Below are positions 1-8,197 of a stretch of DNA of 64,000 nucleotides, piece after piece; position 1 is the stretch's first letter; each line of letters begins with the position of its first letter. Origin of the DNA: Pseudonocardia hydrocarbonoxydans (GTDB taxonomy: Bacteria; Actinomycetota; Actinomycetes; Mycobacteriales; Pseudonocardiaceae); contig NZ_BJNG01000011.1 of assembly GCF_006539565.1 (NCBI RefSeq), forward strand, positions 1 through 64,000, in the 5' to 3' direction. The position numbers were made by a program, and so were the translations under genes. Below the pieces are notes generated by a model, which made no database searches, was not told where the DNA came from, and saw only the letters and a program-made list of their open reading frames with translations.

Positions 1-8
1 CCCTCCCG

Positions 9-43
9 CCGCAGGCCCGGACCGCATCGGTCCGGGCCTGCGG
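9..43. terminator. Strong hairpin at left edge
   Basis: A perfect 16-bp inverted repeat (arms 9-24 and 28-43) with a 3-nt CAT loop. There is no U-tract, which is usual for actinobacterial terminators. It most likely ends a gene lying left of the window, since the next gene starts immediately after it. Confidence 0.7.
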
Positions 44-49
44 TGTGTC

Positions 50-1024
50 GTGTCCTACTCTCCGCGCGTGACCCCGCCCGGACCGGCACAGCCCGGACCC
101 GCACTCCGCGGGGACCACGACGTCCTCCGCGTGCTGCTCGCCCGCCGCGGCACCCGGCCCGGCGCGCGGGCCGACCCGCACCGCGTCGCGCTCGTCGTCG
201 GCGGGGGCGGGATGCGCGGGGCCTACGTCGCCGGGATGCTGCACGCGCTCGACCGCGCCGGCCTGCGCGACGCCTTCGACGAGGTGTACGGGGCGTCCTC
301 GGGTGCGGTGTCGGCGGCCTCGTTCCTCACCGGCCGTGCCGACGCCGGTGCCGCGGCCTTCCCCGAGGACCTGGCCTCGCGGGCGTTCATCGACCTGCGC
401 CGGCTCGGCACCGGCCGCCCCGCCGTGAGCATCGACCACCTGGTCGACGGCGTGCTCTCGGGCACCAAGCCGCTGCCGTGGGAGGCGCTGCAAGACTGCG
501 CGGTGCCGCTGCACGTCGTCGCCACCGACACCGCCGACCTGAGCCCGCACGTCCTGCGCGGCCTGCACACCGTCGAGGACTGGCGCCGCGGCCTGCGCGC
601 CACCGCCGCCATCCCGCTGCTCGCCGGGCCGCCGGTGGAGCACGGCGGGCGCCGCTGGGTCGACGGGTCGGTGGGCGAGCCGCTGGCCATGGCCCGGGCG
701 CTGCGCGGGGGCGCGACGCACGTGCTCGTGCTCGTGTGCCGCCCGGAGTCGGAGATCGAACCGCCGTCGGGCCTGTCGGTCTGGGCCCGCGCGCTCGACC
801 GCCTCGTCCCCGGGCTCGGGACCCTCGCCCAGGGCACGCGCCGCTACGACCTGCGCCTGGTCACCGACGCGGCGCACCCCGACCGCGGGCCCGGGCACCT
901 GCTCGCGCTGGGCCCGTCGCGCTCGGCCGGCATCGGCGCGCTGTCGACCGACCCGGTCCGCGTCGCCGAGGCCGTGGCGGTGGGCGACGGGTCGGCGCAG
1001 GCGGCGGTAGCGTCGGCGGCATGA
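50..1024 (+). CDS. Patatin-like phospholipase family protein
   Basis: 324 residues. Predicted lipid acyl hydrolase of the bacterial patatin family (YjjU/RssA-like). Seen: an oxyanion-hole glycine-rich loop GGGGMRGAYVAG near residue 45, the nucleophile elbow G-A-S-S-G with Ser83, and the D-G-S motif with Asp205, which together make the Ser-Asp dyad. No signal peptide is visible, so it is probably cytosolic. The GTG at 50 follows closely on the upstream hairpin and has no clear ribosome binding site, so a later start is possible. The stop overlaps the cinA start by four bases (ATGA), so the two are translationally coupled. The substrate is not predictable from sequence. Confidence 0.85.
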   Translation: MSYSPRVTPPGPAQPGPALRGDHDVLRVLLARRGTRPGARADPHRVALVVGGGGMRGAYVAGMLHALDRAGLRDAFDEVYGASSGAVSAASFLTGRADAGAAAFPEDLASRAFIDLRRLGTGRPAVSIDHLVDGVLSGTKPLPWEALQDCAVPLHVVATDTADLSPHVLRGLHTVEDWRRGLRATAAIPLLAGPPVEHGGRRWVDGSVGEPLAMARALRGGATHVLVLVCRPESEIEPPSGLSVWARALDRLVPGLGTLAQGTRRYDLRLVTDAAHPDRGPGHLLALGPSRSAGIGALSTDPVRVAEAVAVGDGSAQAAVASAA

Positions 1025-2280
1025 GTGGATCACCTGCCCGGCCGCGGGCCGCGGTCGTCGTCACCGGGAGCGAGCTGCTCACCGGCGCGATCTCGGACAA
1101 GAACGGCCCGTGGGTCGCCGAGCACCTGGGCGCGCTGGGGTTCGAGGTGTCGCACGTGCTCGTCGTCGGCGACCGCCCGGCCGACCTCGCCGACGCGCTG
1201 GAGTTCGTCCGGGGCGCCGCGCTCGTGGTCACCAGCGGGGGGCTGGGACCCACGGCCGACGACCTGACCGCCGAGGTCGTCGCCTCCTTCGCCGGGGTAC
1301 CGCTTGAGCTCGACGAGCCGATGCGCGCGCACATCGCCGGCATCCTCGCGGCCTGGGCGCGGCGCACCGGGTTCGACGGCCCGGCGCTGGAGGAGGCCAA
1401 CCGCAAGCAGGCGATGGTGCCGCGCGGGGCGGTGGCGCTCCCGCCCGTCGGCACCGCGCCCGGGCTGGTCGTCACCGTGCCCGACGGGCCGGTCGTCATC
1501 GTCCTGCCCGGGCCGCCGCGCGAGCTGCAGGGGATGTGGCAGGCCGCGCTCGCCTCGGACCCCGTCGCCGCGCTGCTGGCCGGGGTGCCGCCCGCGCGGT
1601 CGCGGTCGCTGCGCTTCTTCGGGCTGCCCGAGTCCGAGATCGCCGCCACCCTGCGCACGCTGGACGCCGGCGACGTCGAGGTGACGACGTGCCTGCGCCG
1701 CTCCGAGCTGGAGGTCGACCTGCGCCCGGCGCCGGGGGCGTCGGCGGACGCGCTGGCCGACGCGCTGGTCGCCGCGCACGAGCGGTTCCTGGTCAGCGCG
1801 GACGGGACGAGCACCGACGCGCTCGTCGCCGCCGGGCTGCTCGACCGCGGGTGGACGGTGGCGACGGGGGAGTCGTGCACCGGCGGCATGCTGGCGTCAC
1901 GGCTGATCGACCGGGCGGGCTCCTCGGCGTACGTGGCGGGCGGGGTGGTCGCGTACTCCAACGCGGCGAAGACCGCCCTGCTCGACGTCCCGGCCGCGCT
2001 GATCGAGGCCCACGGCGCGGTGTCCCCGGAGGTCGCCCGCGCCCTGGCCGACGGCGCCCGCGCCCGCTTCGGCGCCGACGTCGGCATCGGGATCACCGGC
2101 GTCGCGGGGCCGGACGGCGGGACCGAGGCCAAGCCCGTCGGGTACGTCTGCTTCTGCGTGACCACCGCCGACGGCGCGGTCCTCGCCCGCGACCCCCGCC
2201 TGCCCGGCGGACGGTCGGACGTGCGCGAACGCTCCACCGACGTCGCCATGCACCTGCTGCTGCGGGCCGTCCGCGGGTGA
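1021..2280 (+). CDS. cinA: CinA family nicotinamide-nucleotide amidohydrolase
   Basis: 419 residues, the normal two-domain CinA length. The N-terminal half is a MoaB/MogA-like fold (TGSELLTG near residue 15, TSGGLGPTADD near 70-80). The C-terminal half is the CinA amidase domain with the signature GESCTGG and later GITGVAGPDGG. The family deamidates nicotinamide mononucleotide and may also carry ADP-ribose pyrophosphatase activity in the N-terminal domain, recycling pyridine nucleotides in the cytosol. The start is the ATG inside the ATGA overlap with the patatin gene; longer in-frame extensions upstream are only shadow of that gene. Confidence 0.93.
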   Translation: MSGSPARPRAAVVVTGSELLTGAISDKNGPWVAEHLGALGFEVSHVLVVGDRPADLADALEFVRGAALVVTSGGLGPTADDLTAEVVASFAGVPLELDEPMRAHIAGILAAWARRTGFDGPALEEANRKQAMVPRGAVALPPVGTAPGLVVTVPDGPVVIVLPGPPRELQGMWQAALASDPVAALLAGVPPARSRSLRFFGLPESEIAATLRTLDAGDVEVTTCLRRSELEVDLRPAPGASADALADALVAAHERFLVSADGTSTDALVAAGLLDRGWTVATGESCTGGMLASRLIDRAGSSAYVAGGVVAYSNAAKTALLDVPAALIEAHGAVSPEVARALADGARARFGADVGIGITGVAGPDGGTEAKPVGYVCFCVTTADGAVLARDPRLPGGRSDVRERSTDVAMHLLLRAVRG

Positions 2281-2333
2281 GATCGACGTGATGGGGGTTT
2301 CGTGGCCGTCGAACCCCCACCACGTCGATCTCA
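2278..2333. terminator. Long inverted repeat after cinA
   Basis: Outer arms TGAGATCGACGTG (2278-2290) and its exact complement (2321-2333), with inner arms of G-run and C-run that also pair with few mismatches. The left arm includes the cinA stop codon. It could terminate cinA transcription or be a dispersed intergenic palindrome; there is no U-tract. Confidence 0.6.
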
Positions 2334-2424
2334 CCCGGGGTCGGGGGACCGGCGGCGCGCGATGAGGAAGCTCCTGGGTGGACGTATCGATCGCTTGTCC
2401 GACCTGTTCCCTAGGGTCCGGCGG

Positions 2425-3078
2425 GTGAGCGAGAACGACGCGTTGGATCGGACCCGCCGTGACTACGACGAGGTCGCCGAGTTGTACGACGCAATGGTGC
2501 GACAGGGCGACCACGTCGTCGATGCGCTGTCAGCAGCGATGATCAACGCCTTCGCCGACGTCGTCCGCGCCGGTGGGTCGGCGGGTGCTGTGGTCGATGC
2601 GGGTTGCGGTCCCGGGCAGTGGACCGATCACCTGGATCGAGCCGGTATCCGGGCGTACGGGATCGATCTGTCACCGGCCATGGTCGCGATCGCCCGCCGG
2701 TACCGTCCCGACCTGCGCTACGAGGTCGGTTCGCTGCTTCATCTCGACGCAGGGGACGAGTCGATCGCGGGCATCCTGGCGCACTTCTCGTTGATCCACA
2801 CACCGCCGGACCTGCTCCCGCGCGTCCTGACCGAGTTCGCCCGGGTGGTGGAGCCGGGTGGACCCCTGCTGATCGGTGTGCAGATCACCGACACCGCAGA
2901 CGCCGACGGTTGGGTCCCGTACGACCACAGAGCCTCACCGGCGTATCTGTGGACCCTCGACGCGCTCGCCGACCGACTGCGCGAGCACGACTTCGCCGAG
3001 CTCGGACGCCTGCGAATCGTCGCCCCGGCGCCGGGCAAGCCCCCCGCCGGATATCTGCTGGCGCGCCATGACGCTTGA
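2425..3078 (+). CDS. Class I SAM-dependent methyltransferase
   Basis: 217 residues from the GTG at 2425. Methyltransferase_11/25-type Rossmann fold: motif I VVDAGCGPGQW near residues 56-66, the acidic end of strand 2 (YGIDLS), and motif IV region HFSLIHTPPD. Substrate unknown; neither a lipid nor a ubiquinone signature is evident. The open frame runs further upstream, including an ATG at 2362, but the preceding stretch overlaps the intergenic palindrome and is poorly protein-like, so the GTG just before SENDALDR is preferred. It lies convergent to sodN. Confidence 0.8.
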   Translation: MSENDALDRTRRDYDEVAELYDAMVRQGDHVVDALSAAMINAFADVVRAGGSAGAVVDAGCGPGQWTDHLDRAGIRAYGIDLSPAMVAIARRYRPDLRYEVGSLLHLDAGDESIAGILAHFSLIHTPPDLLPRVLTEFARVVEPGGPLLIGVQITDTADADGWVPYDHRASPAYLWTLDALADRLREHDFAELGRLRIVAPAPGKPPAGYLLARHDA

Positions 3079-3148
3079 ACTCTGCAGACTCCGGCTGCGA
3101 GGCGCCGGCTGGGCCGCGAAACGCTGCTCGACCACGAGAAACGACGCC

Positions 3149-3175
3149 GACCAACGGGTAACGTTCCCGCTGGTC
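3149..3175. terminator. Hairpin between convergent methyltransferase and sodN
   Basis: Ten-base arms 3149-3158 and 3166-3175 with one mismatch and a 7-nt loop, lying between two genes that end toward each other. Likely a bidirectional terminator. Confidence 0.5.
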
Positions 3176-3197
3176 AGCGCCGCTCCTGTGGCCTTGA

Positions 3198-3602
3198 TCA
3201 GGCCGCCTGCTTGGTCTCCCAGAAGATCTTGTCGATCTGGGCGATCAGGTCGAGCAGCTCCTGGCCGGTGGCCGGGTCGTTCGACGCCTTGGTGCCCGAG
3301 GCACCCGCGGCCTTGGTGGCCTTGTTGAACAGCTCGTGCAGCTCCGGGTACTTCTCGAAGTGCGGCGGCTTGAAGTAGTCGGTCCACAGCACCCAGAGGT
3401 GGTGCTTGACCAGGTCGGAGCGCTGCTCCTTGATGTCGATGGCCCGCGCGCGGAAGGCGGGGTCGTCGTTGCCCTGGTACTTCTCCTGGATGGCCTTGAC
3501 GGACTCGGCCTCGATGCGCGCCTGGGCGGGGTCGTAGACGCCGCAGGGGAGGTCGCAGTGCGCGGTGGCCTCCAGCCGCGGGCGGAGAATACGGGACAGC
3601 AT
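3198..3602 (-). CDS. sodN: Nickel superoxide dismutase SodN
   Basis: 134 residues. Dismutates superoxide using a Ni centre held by the N-terminal nickel hook, seen here as HCDLPCGVY. With the ATG at 3602 the propeptide before the hook His is 14 residues (MLSRILRPRLEATA), the length known for Streptomyces SodN. An in-frame ATG at 3608 lies closer to the AAGGAAGG ribosome binding site and is the alternative start. The protein ends with the family-typical DKIFWET. The propeptide must be removed to free the His amino group, and the divergent sodX supplies that protease. Cytosolic hexamer in the known family. Confidence 0.97.
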   Translation of the reverse strand: MLSRILRPRLEATAHCDLPCGVYDPAQARIEAESVKAIQEKYQGNDDPAFRARAIDIKEQRSDLVKHHLWVLWTDYFKPPHFEKYPELHELFNKATKAAGASGTKASNDPATGQELLDLIAQIDKIFWETKQAA

Positions 3603-3621
3603 CCGCATGGGGTCCTTCCTT

Positions 3622-3654
3622 GTTCCGATGATCGAACTCGTTCCTGTCACCCTA
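3622..3654 (-). promoter_or_regulatory. Candidate sodN promoter and operator
   Basis: On the minus strand a TAGGGT -10-like hexamer (complement of 3649-3654) lies about 45 bases upstream of the sodN start. An imperfect dyad GTTC..GAT..ATC..GAAC (3622-3637) sits where transcription would begin. In Streptomyces sodF and sodN are regulated by nickel via Nur, but no good match to the published Nur box is visible, so the regulator is open. Confidence 0.3.
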
Positions 3655-3690
3655 CTCCCGGGGCGTTCCCGCAACGGCGAGGAGATATGT

Positions 3691-3993
3691 GTGATCCGGT
3701 GGAGAAGGGTGGCGGTGCGCGGTCCGTCGATGTCCCCGACGGTCCGTGACGGCGACGTCCTGCTGGTGCGGTTCGGGGCGGCGCCGGCACCGGGTGACGT
3801 GGTGCTCGTGCGCTGGTCACAGCGCCCGGAGCAGCTCTCGGTGAAGCGGGCGGTGCGGGCCGACGGGGCGGGCTGGTGGGTGCTCGGGGACAACCCCGAC
3901 GGGTCGACGGATTCCCGGACATTGGGTCCCGCGAACGTGGTCGGGGTCGCCTCCGGGCGAATGTGGCCGCGGCCCGGCCGGCTGCGTTCCTGA
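3691..3993 (+). CDS. sodX: Nickel-type SOD maturation protease SodX
   Basis: 100 residues, the short length typical of SodX. It is an S26 signal-peptidase-like protease that removes the SodN propeptide to expose the Ni-binding His. Seen: the serine box GPSMSPTV with Ser13, the lysine general base in SVKRAV with Lys52, and the downstream GDNPDGSTDSR box of S26 peptidases. No membrane anchor is present, consistent with cytosolic maturation of SodN. The GTG at 3691 is chosen because a GAGGAG ribosome binding site lies just upstream and the S26 domain begins there; the open frame continues further upstream but into sodN's promoter. Divergent from sodN. Confidence 0.92.
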   Translation: MIRWRRVAVRGPSMSPTVRDGDVLLVRFGAAPAPGDVVLVRWSQRPEQLSVKRAVRADGAGWWVLGDNPDGSTDSRTLGPANVVGVASGRMWPRPGRLRS

Positions 3994-4136
3994 CGTTTCA
4001 GCCATCTATTCTTTTCTGCAAAACACTAGCGTTAAGCGGGGCACCGGCGGAGTGCCGTTCCTCCCCCCGGCCCGGGCGGGTCGGCGGGAACGCCCGTGGG
4101 GCGGTGCCGCGACCGCACTTCTGTGACGATGGGCCC

Positions 4137-5297
4137 ATGACGCATCCAGGTCGGCGGTTCGGGGACGGTCTCGCGGTCGGCCCGGACCTGGGGGGTGCGG
4201 CCGAGGTCGCCGTCGCCCAGGCGCTCGCCCCGCTCGAGGGCGCCGTGCCCGACCTGGTGTGGGTCTTCGTCGCGCCGGGCCGCCTCGGCGGCGACGCGGC
4301 CGAGGCCGCGGGGCGTCGCGCGATGGAGCTGGCCGGGGCGCGCACGAGCGTCGGGGGCACCTCCGGCGGCGTGATCGGCGACGGCCGCGGGGTCGAGCAC
4401 GGGCCGGCCGTCGCGGTCTGGGCGGCCACGCTGCCGGGCGCGACGGTCCGCCCGGTGCGGCTCACCGCCGAGCGCTCCGAGGGCGGCGTGCGCGTCGCGG
4501 GGCTCCCCGAGGCCCGCTCCGACGACCGGGTGGCCGCGCTCGTCGTCGACCCCTACTCGTTCCCGGTCGGCGCCTTCCTGGAGCACGGCAACGCGGCGCT
4601 GCCCGGGTTCCCGGTGGTCGGCGGCCTGACCGGGGCCCCGGGCGGGCCGGGCGCCAACCGCCTGTTCCTCGACGGCGAGGTCCACGACCGCGGCGGGGTC
4701 GGGGTCGTGCTGGGCGGCGACGTGGGCGTGCGCACGGTCGTCAGCCAGGGGTGCCGGCCGATCGGCCCGGCGATGGTCGTGACGCGCGCCGAACGCAACG
4801 TGCTGCTGGAGCTGGCCGGGTCGCCCGCCTACCGGCGCCTGGCCGAGATCGTGACGGCGCTGCCGCCCGCCGAGCAGGAGCTGGCCGGGCGCGGGCTGCA
4901 CGTCGGCATCGCGATCAACGAGTACGCCGACGACCACGGCCGCGGCGACTTCCTGATCCGTGGCGTCACCGGCGTCGACGAGGCGACGGGGGCGGTCGCG
5001 ATCGGCGAGCTCGTCGAGGTGGGGCAGACGGTGCGGTTCCAGGTGCGCGACGCCGGGGGCGCGGGGGAGGACCTCGTCGAGCTGCTCGGCACCGAACCGG
5101 CCGGCGGAGCGCTGCTGTTCTCCTGCAACGGGCGCGGCACGACGATGTTCGACTCCGCCGACCACGACCCCGCCCTGCTGCGCCGCGTGCTGGGCGATGC
5201 GGGTGTGGCGGGGTTCTTCGCGGCGGGCGAGATCGGCCCGGTGGGCGGGCGCAACCACCTGCACGGCTTCACCGCGTCGGTGCTGACCTTCCGCTGA
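4137..5297 (+). CDS. FIST N- and C-domain sensory protein
   Basis: 386 residues. N-terminal FIST_N domain (roughly residues 25-215, with GGTSGGVIG and later GGLTGAPGG loops) followed by FIST_C (about 220-375), ending in the family-typical NHLHGFTASVLTF. FIST domains are proposed small-ligand, possibly amino-acid, sensors, often coupled to chemotaxis or signalling outputs; here the protein is free-standing with no output domain. The ATG at 4137 starts the recognisable domain. No membrane segments are seen. Its ligand cannot be read from sequence. Confidence 0.85.
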   Translation: MTHPGRRFGDGLAVGPDLGGAAEVAVAQALAPLEGAVPDLVWVFVAPGRLGGDAAEAAGRRAMELAGARTSVGGTSGGVIGDGRGVEHGPAVAVWAATLPGATVRPVRLTAERSEGGVRVAGLPEARSDDRVAALVVDPYSFPVGAFLEHGNAALPGFPVVGGLTGAPGGPGANRLFLDGEVHDRGGVGVVLGGDVGVRTVVSQGCRPIGPAMVVTRAERNVLLELAGSPAYRRLAEIVTALPPAEQELAGRGLHVGIAINEYADDHGRGDFLIRGVTGVDEATGAVAIGELVEVGQTVRFQVRDAGGAGEDLVELLGTEPAGGALLFSCNGRGTTMFDSADHDPALLRRVLGDAGVAGFFAAGEIGPVGGRNHLHGFTASVLTFR

Positions 5298-5314
5298 GGC
5301 CCCGCACCCCGGCG

Positions 5315-6448
5315 TCAGCGCAGGGTCCCGAAGAACGCCCGCAGCTCGTCGACGAAGATCTCCGGCTGCTCCATCGACGGGAAGTGGCCGCCGACGTCGG
5401 GCTGGTGGAAGTGCCGGATGTCGGTGTACCGGCGCTCCAGCCACGAGCGCGGCAGCCGCCACAGCTCCTTGGGGAACAGCGTGATGCCGGTGGGTACCTC
5501 GACCGGGTCGAGCCTGCGGCGCTTGTAGCTCTCCCAGTACAGCCGGGCCGAGGACGCCGCGGTGCCGGTCAGCCAGTAGAGCATCACGTCGTCGAGCATC
5601 CGGTCGCGCGGGATGACGTTCTCCGGCGGGCCCGCGGAGTCGGTCCAGTCCCAGAACTTCTCCATGATCCACATGCACTGGGCCACCGGCGAGTCGAGCA
5701 GGCCGTAGCCCAGCGTCTGCGGGCGGGTGGCCTGGATCGCGGAGTAGCCGGCGCGGTGGGTCTCGAAGTAGCGCCGGTCGGTGAGCGCGGCCTCCTCGGC
5801 CTTCGTCAGCCGCGGCACCGCCCCCTCGGGCGGGCGCTGGGCCAGCGGCAGCGTGATGTGGATGCCGATGACGGCCTCGGGCATCCCCGTGCCCAGCGCC
5901 GAGGTGATCATCGAGCCCCAGTCGCCGCCCTGCGCGGCGTAGCGGTCGTAGCCGAGGCGGTCCATGAGCTGGGCCCAGGCGGTGGCGATGCGCTCGACGC
6001 CCCACCCCGACGTCGACGGCTTGTCGCTGAACCCGTACCCGGGCAGCGAGGGGATGACGAGGTGGAACGCGTCGCGGGGGTCGGGCGGGTCGACGAGGTC
6101 GTCGACCACGTCCAGGAACTCGATCACCGAGCCCGGCCACCCGTGGGTGAGCAGCAGCGGCATGGCGTTCCCGTGCCGGGAGCGCACGTGCAGGAAGTGG
6201 ACCTGCACGGCGTCGTCACCCCCGCCGTCGAGCGGGGTGCGGAACTGCGGCAGCGCGTTGAGCTCGGCCTCGCAGCGGCGCCAGTCGTAGACGCCGCTCC
6301 AGTGCTCGACGAGCTCGCGGGCGTAGTCGAGCGGCACGCCCTGGGTCCAGCCCTCGACCGTCGAGGGCTCGGGCCAGCGGGTGCGGGCGAGGCGGTCGCG
6401 CAGGTCGTCGAGATCGGCCTGGGGGATGTCGATCCGGAACTCGCGCAC
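5315..6448 (-). CDS. Epoxide hydrolase, EHN-domain alpha/beta hydrolase
   Basis: 377 residues. N-terminal EHN lid domain (FRIDIPQADLDDLRDRLARTRWP) followed by an alpha/beta-hydrolase core. Seen: oxyanion motif HGWPGS, nucleophile elbow GGDWGS with Asp176, and the catalytic His355 in VGGHFPS. These match soluble/microsomal-type epoxide hydrolases that open epoxides to diols. The GTG start lies directly against the stop of the upstream SDR gene with no spacer, so translation is coupled. Last gene of the IclR-amidase-SDR-hydrolase operon. The natural epoxide is unknown. Confidence 0.88.
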   Translation of the reverse strand: MREFRIDIPQADLDDLRDRLARTRWPEPSTVEGWTQGVPLDYARELVEHWSGVYDWRRCEAELNALPQFRTPLDGGGDDAVQVHFLHVRSRHGNAMPLLLTHGWPGSVIEFLDVVDDLVDPPDPRDAFHLVIPSLPGYGFSDKPSTSGWGVERIATAWAQLMDRLGYDRYAAQGGDWGSMITSALGTGMPEAVIGIHITLPLAQRPPEGAVPRLTKAEEAALTDRRYFETHRAGYSAIQATRPQTLGYGLLDSPVAQCMWIMEKFWDWTDSAGPPENVIPRDRMLDDVMLYWLTGTAASSARLYWESYKRRRLDPVEVPTGITLFPKELWRLPRSWLERRYTDIRHFHQPDVGGHFPSMEQPEIFVDELRAFFGTLR

Positions 6449-7192
6449 CTACAGCTGCACCCCCCGGGTCAGGGCACCGTCGACGACGAGGTTGGTGCCC
6501 GTGATGAACGACGCGCGCGGGCTCGCGAGCATCATGACGGCGTAGGCGATCTCCTCGGCGGTGGCCATCCGGCCCGTCGGGTTCAGGCCCATGGCGGTGG
6601 CGAACAGGTCGGGGTCGCCACCCTCGATGCCCGCCCACACGCCGCCCGGGAAGTAGGTGTTGCCGGGGGAGACGCAGTTGGCGCGGACGCCCGCCGCGGC
6701 GTGCTCGAAGGCCAGCCCGGAGACGTAGTGGACGACGGCGGCCTTCATGGTGCCGTAGGCGTCCTTGGCGAAGTCGATCTCACGGCCGGACACCGACGAG
6801 ATCGCGACGATCGACCCGCGCGTCGCCGTGAGGTGCGGCAGCGCGGCCTCGCACAGCCGCACCGTGTGCATGAGGTCGACCTCGAAGGAGGCCTTCCAGT
6901 TGTCCTCGCCCGCCCCGATCGCCAGCGCGCTGACGTTGGCGACGGCGACGTCGATCCCCCCGAACCGTTCCGCGGTGTCGGCGACCCACGCGGCGAGGGC
7001 GGCCCCGTCGGCCACGTCGAGGGCGGTGCCGGTGGCGCCCAGCTCGGCCGCGGCGGCCTCGACCTCGGCGGCGTTGCGCGCGCAGAACGCGACCTTCGCG
7101 CCCTCGGCCAGCAGCGCCTCGACCACGGCGCGACCGATGCCCTTCGTCCCGCCGGTGACCAGCGCGGCCTTCCCGGCCAGCTGCAGATCCAT
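6449..7192 (-). CDS. SDR family NAD(P)-dependent oxidoreductase
   Basis: 247 residues, classical short-chain dehydrogenase/reductase. Seen: cofactor loop TGGTKGIG, NAG-type region replaced by VANVSA, catalytic Ser in ISSVSG and the YGTMK active-site Tyr-Lys, and the PG motif SPGNTYF. The N-A-x-G motif is divergent (A-N-V-S), which is unusual but tolerated in some subfamilies. Starts inside a TGATG overlap with the amidase gene upstream and abuts the epoxide hydrolase start downstream, so it is a middle gene of one operon. Substrate unknown. Confidence 0.88.
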   Translation of the reverse strand: MDLQLAGKAALVTGGTKGIGRAVVEALLAEGAKVAFCARNAAEVEAAAAELGATGTALDVADGAALAAWVADTAERFGGIDVAVANVSALAIGAGEDNWKASFEVDLMHTVRLCEAALPHLTATRGSIVAISSVSGREIDFAKDAYGTMKAAVVHYVSGLAFEHAAAGVRANCVSPGNTYFPGGVWAGIEGGDPDLFATAMGLNPTGRMATAEEIAYAVMMLASPRASFITGTNLVVDGALTRGVQL

Positions 7193-8178
7193 CAGATCAG
7201 TCCTTTCGCGAGGGAGCGCAGGTGGGCGTGCATGCCGCCGTGCGCGTCGGCGGCGGGGAGCAGGTGCTTGGAGATCTTGGTGAGCGCGCTGTAGTTGGTG
7301 TCGCAGACGTTGGCCAGCGGGGACAGCGCGACCTGGGTGAGCAGCTGGTAGGCGTCGAGGCGGTCGAGGCCGTAGAGGTCGCCGAGCCAGGCCACCATGC
7401 CGACCTGCGACGCCCGCCAGGCGTCCTCCAGCGGGCGGGCCGACCCGACCACGGCGTAGTGGTCGTCGTGCTCCAGCCGCGGCCACGCGGGCGCCCCGCC
7501 CTTGATCAGCTCGACGATCAGCGTGACGTCCATGGCGCCTTCCACCGCGGTGCCGCAGCTCTCGCCCTCGCCCTGCCGGTAGTGCCCGTCGCCGACGGAG
7601 AACAGCGCGCCCTCGACGTTGACGCCCAGGTAGCAGGTGGTGCCGGGCTTCATCTCCGGGGTGTCCATGTTGCCGCCGAAGGTGTCGGGCACCAGGCTCG
7701 ACCGCACCTCGCGGCCCGGCGGCGCGACCCCGACGGTGCCGAGCATCGGCTCCAGCGGCAGGTCCAGGGTGAGGGCGGCCGACTCGAACCGCACCGTCCC
7801 GGCGGCCCGGTCGAGCTGGTAGATCCAGGTGCGCTCGGGCAGCGGCTCGTGCAGCGTGTACGGGTGGGTGAGCGCCCCGAAGAACGGGATCGTGGTGCTC
7901 GCCGCCCAGTCGCGCGCGGGCGTCAGGTCGACGATGTGGATGGCCAGGGTGTCGCCCGGTTGCGCCCCCTCGACGTGGAACGGCCCGGTCTGCGGGTTGA
8001 CCTGGGTCATGTCCAGCACCTGCGAGGGCATGTCGGTGGTGCGCTGCAGCCGCCCGGAGAACGCGTCCTCCGTCCACAGTCTCAGCACGGTGCCGGGGCG
8101 GATGCGGTGGCTCGGCGCGACGCCGCCGAAGGTCCACGCGTACTGGTCGGGGGTGGGGCGGAACTCCACGACGTCCAT
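7192..8178 (-). CDS. Acetamidase/formamidase family protein
   Basis: 328 residues. FmdA/AmdA-type amidohydrolase with family blocks THPYTLHEPLPE, TFGGNMDTPEMKPGTTCYLG and GDGHYRQGEGE. The family hydrolyses short aliphatic amides to the acid and ammonia in the cytosol and contains metal-binding His residues. The ATG at 8178 gives the standard N-terminus and leaves only 19 bases to the IclR gene upstream; its stop overlaps the SDR start (TGATG). Co-transcription suggests it acts with the SDR and epoxide hydrolase on one imported compound. That substrate is unknown. Confidence 0.88.
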   Translation of the reverse strand: MDVVEFRPTPDQYAWTFGGVAPSHRIRPGTVLRLWTEDAFSGRLQRTTDMPSQVLDMTQVNPQTGPFHVEGAQPGDTLAIHIVDLTPARDWAASTTIPFFGALTHPYTLHEPLPERTWIYQLDRAAGTVRFESAALTLDLPLEPMLGTVGVAPPGREVRSSLVPDTFGGNMDTPEMKPGTTCYLGVNVEGALFSVGDGHYRQGEGESCGTAVEGAMDVTLIVELIKGGAPAWPRLEHDDHYAVVGSARPLEDAWRASQVGMVAWLGDLYGLDRLDAYQLLTQVALSPLANVCDTNYSALTKISKHLLPAADAHGGMHAHLRSLAKGLI

Positions 8179-8197
8179 CACCGGGATCGTTGCCGCA

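Noticed and set aside
43..1020. Long N-terminal extension of cinA reaching back to position 43
   Set aside because: It overlaps the patatin gene in another frame; the true CinA N-terminus is recognised from 1021.
4259..7294. A 1011-codon open frame on the plus strand over the FIST and hydrolase genes
   Set aside because: It lies opposite or across well-supported genes, is Arg/Pro/Gly-rich with no recognisable domain, and arises because GC-rich codons rarely give stops.
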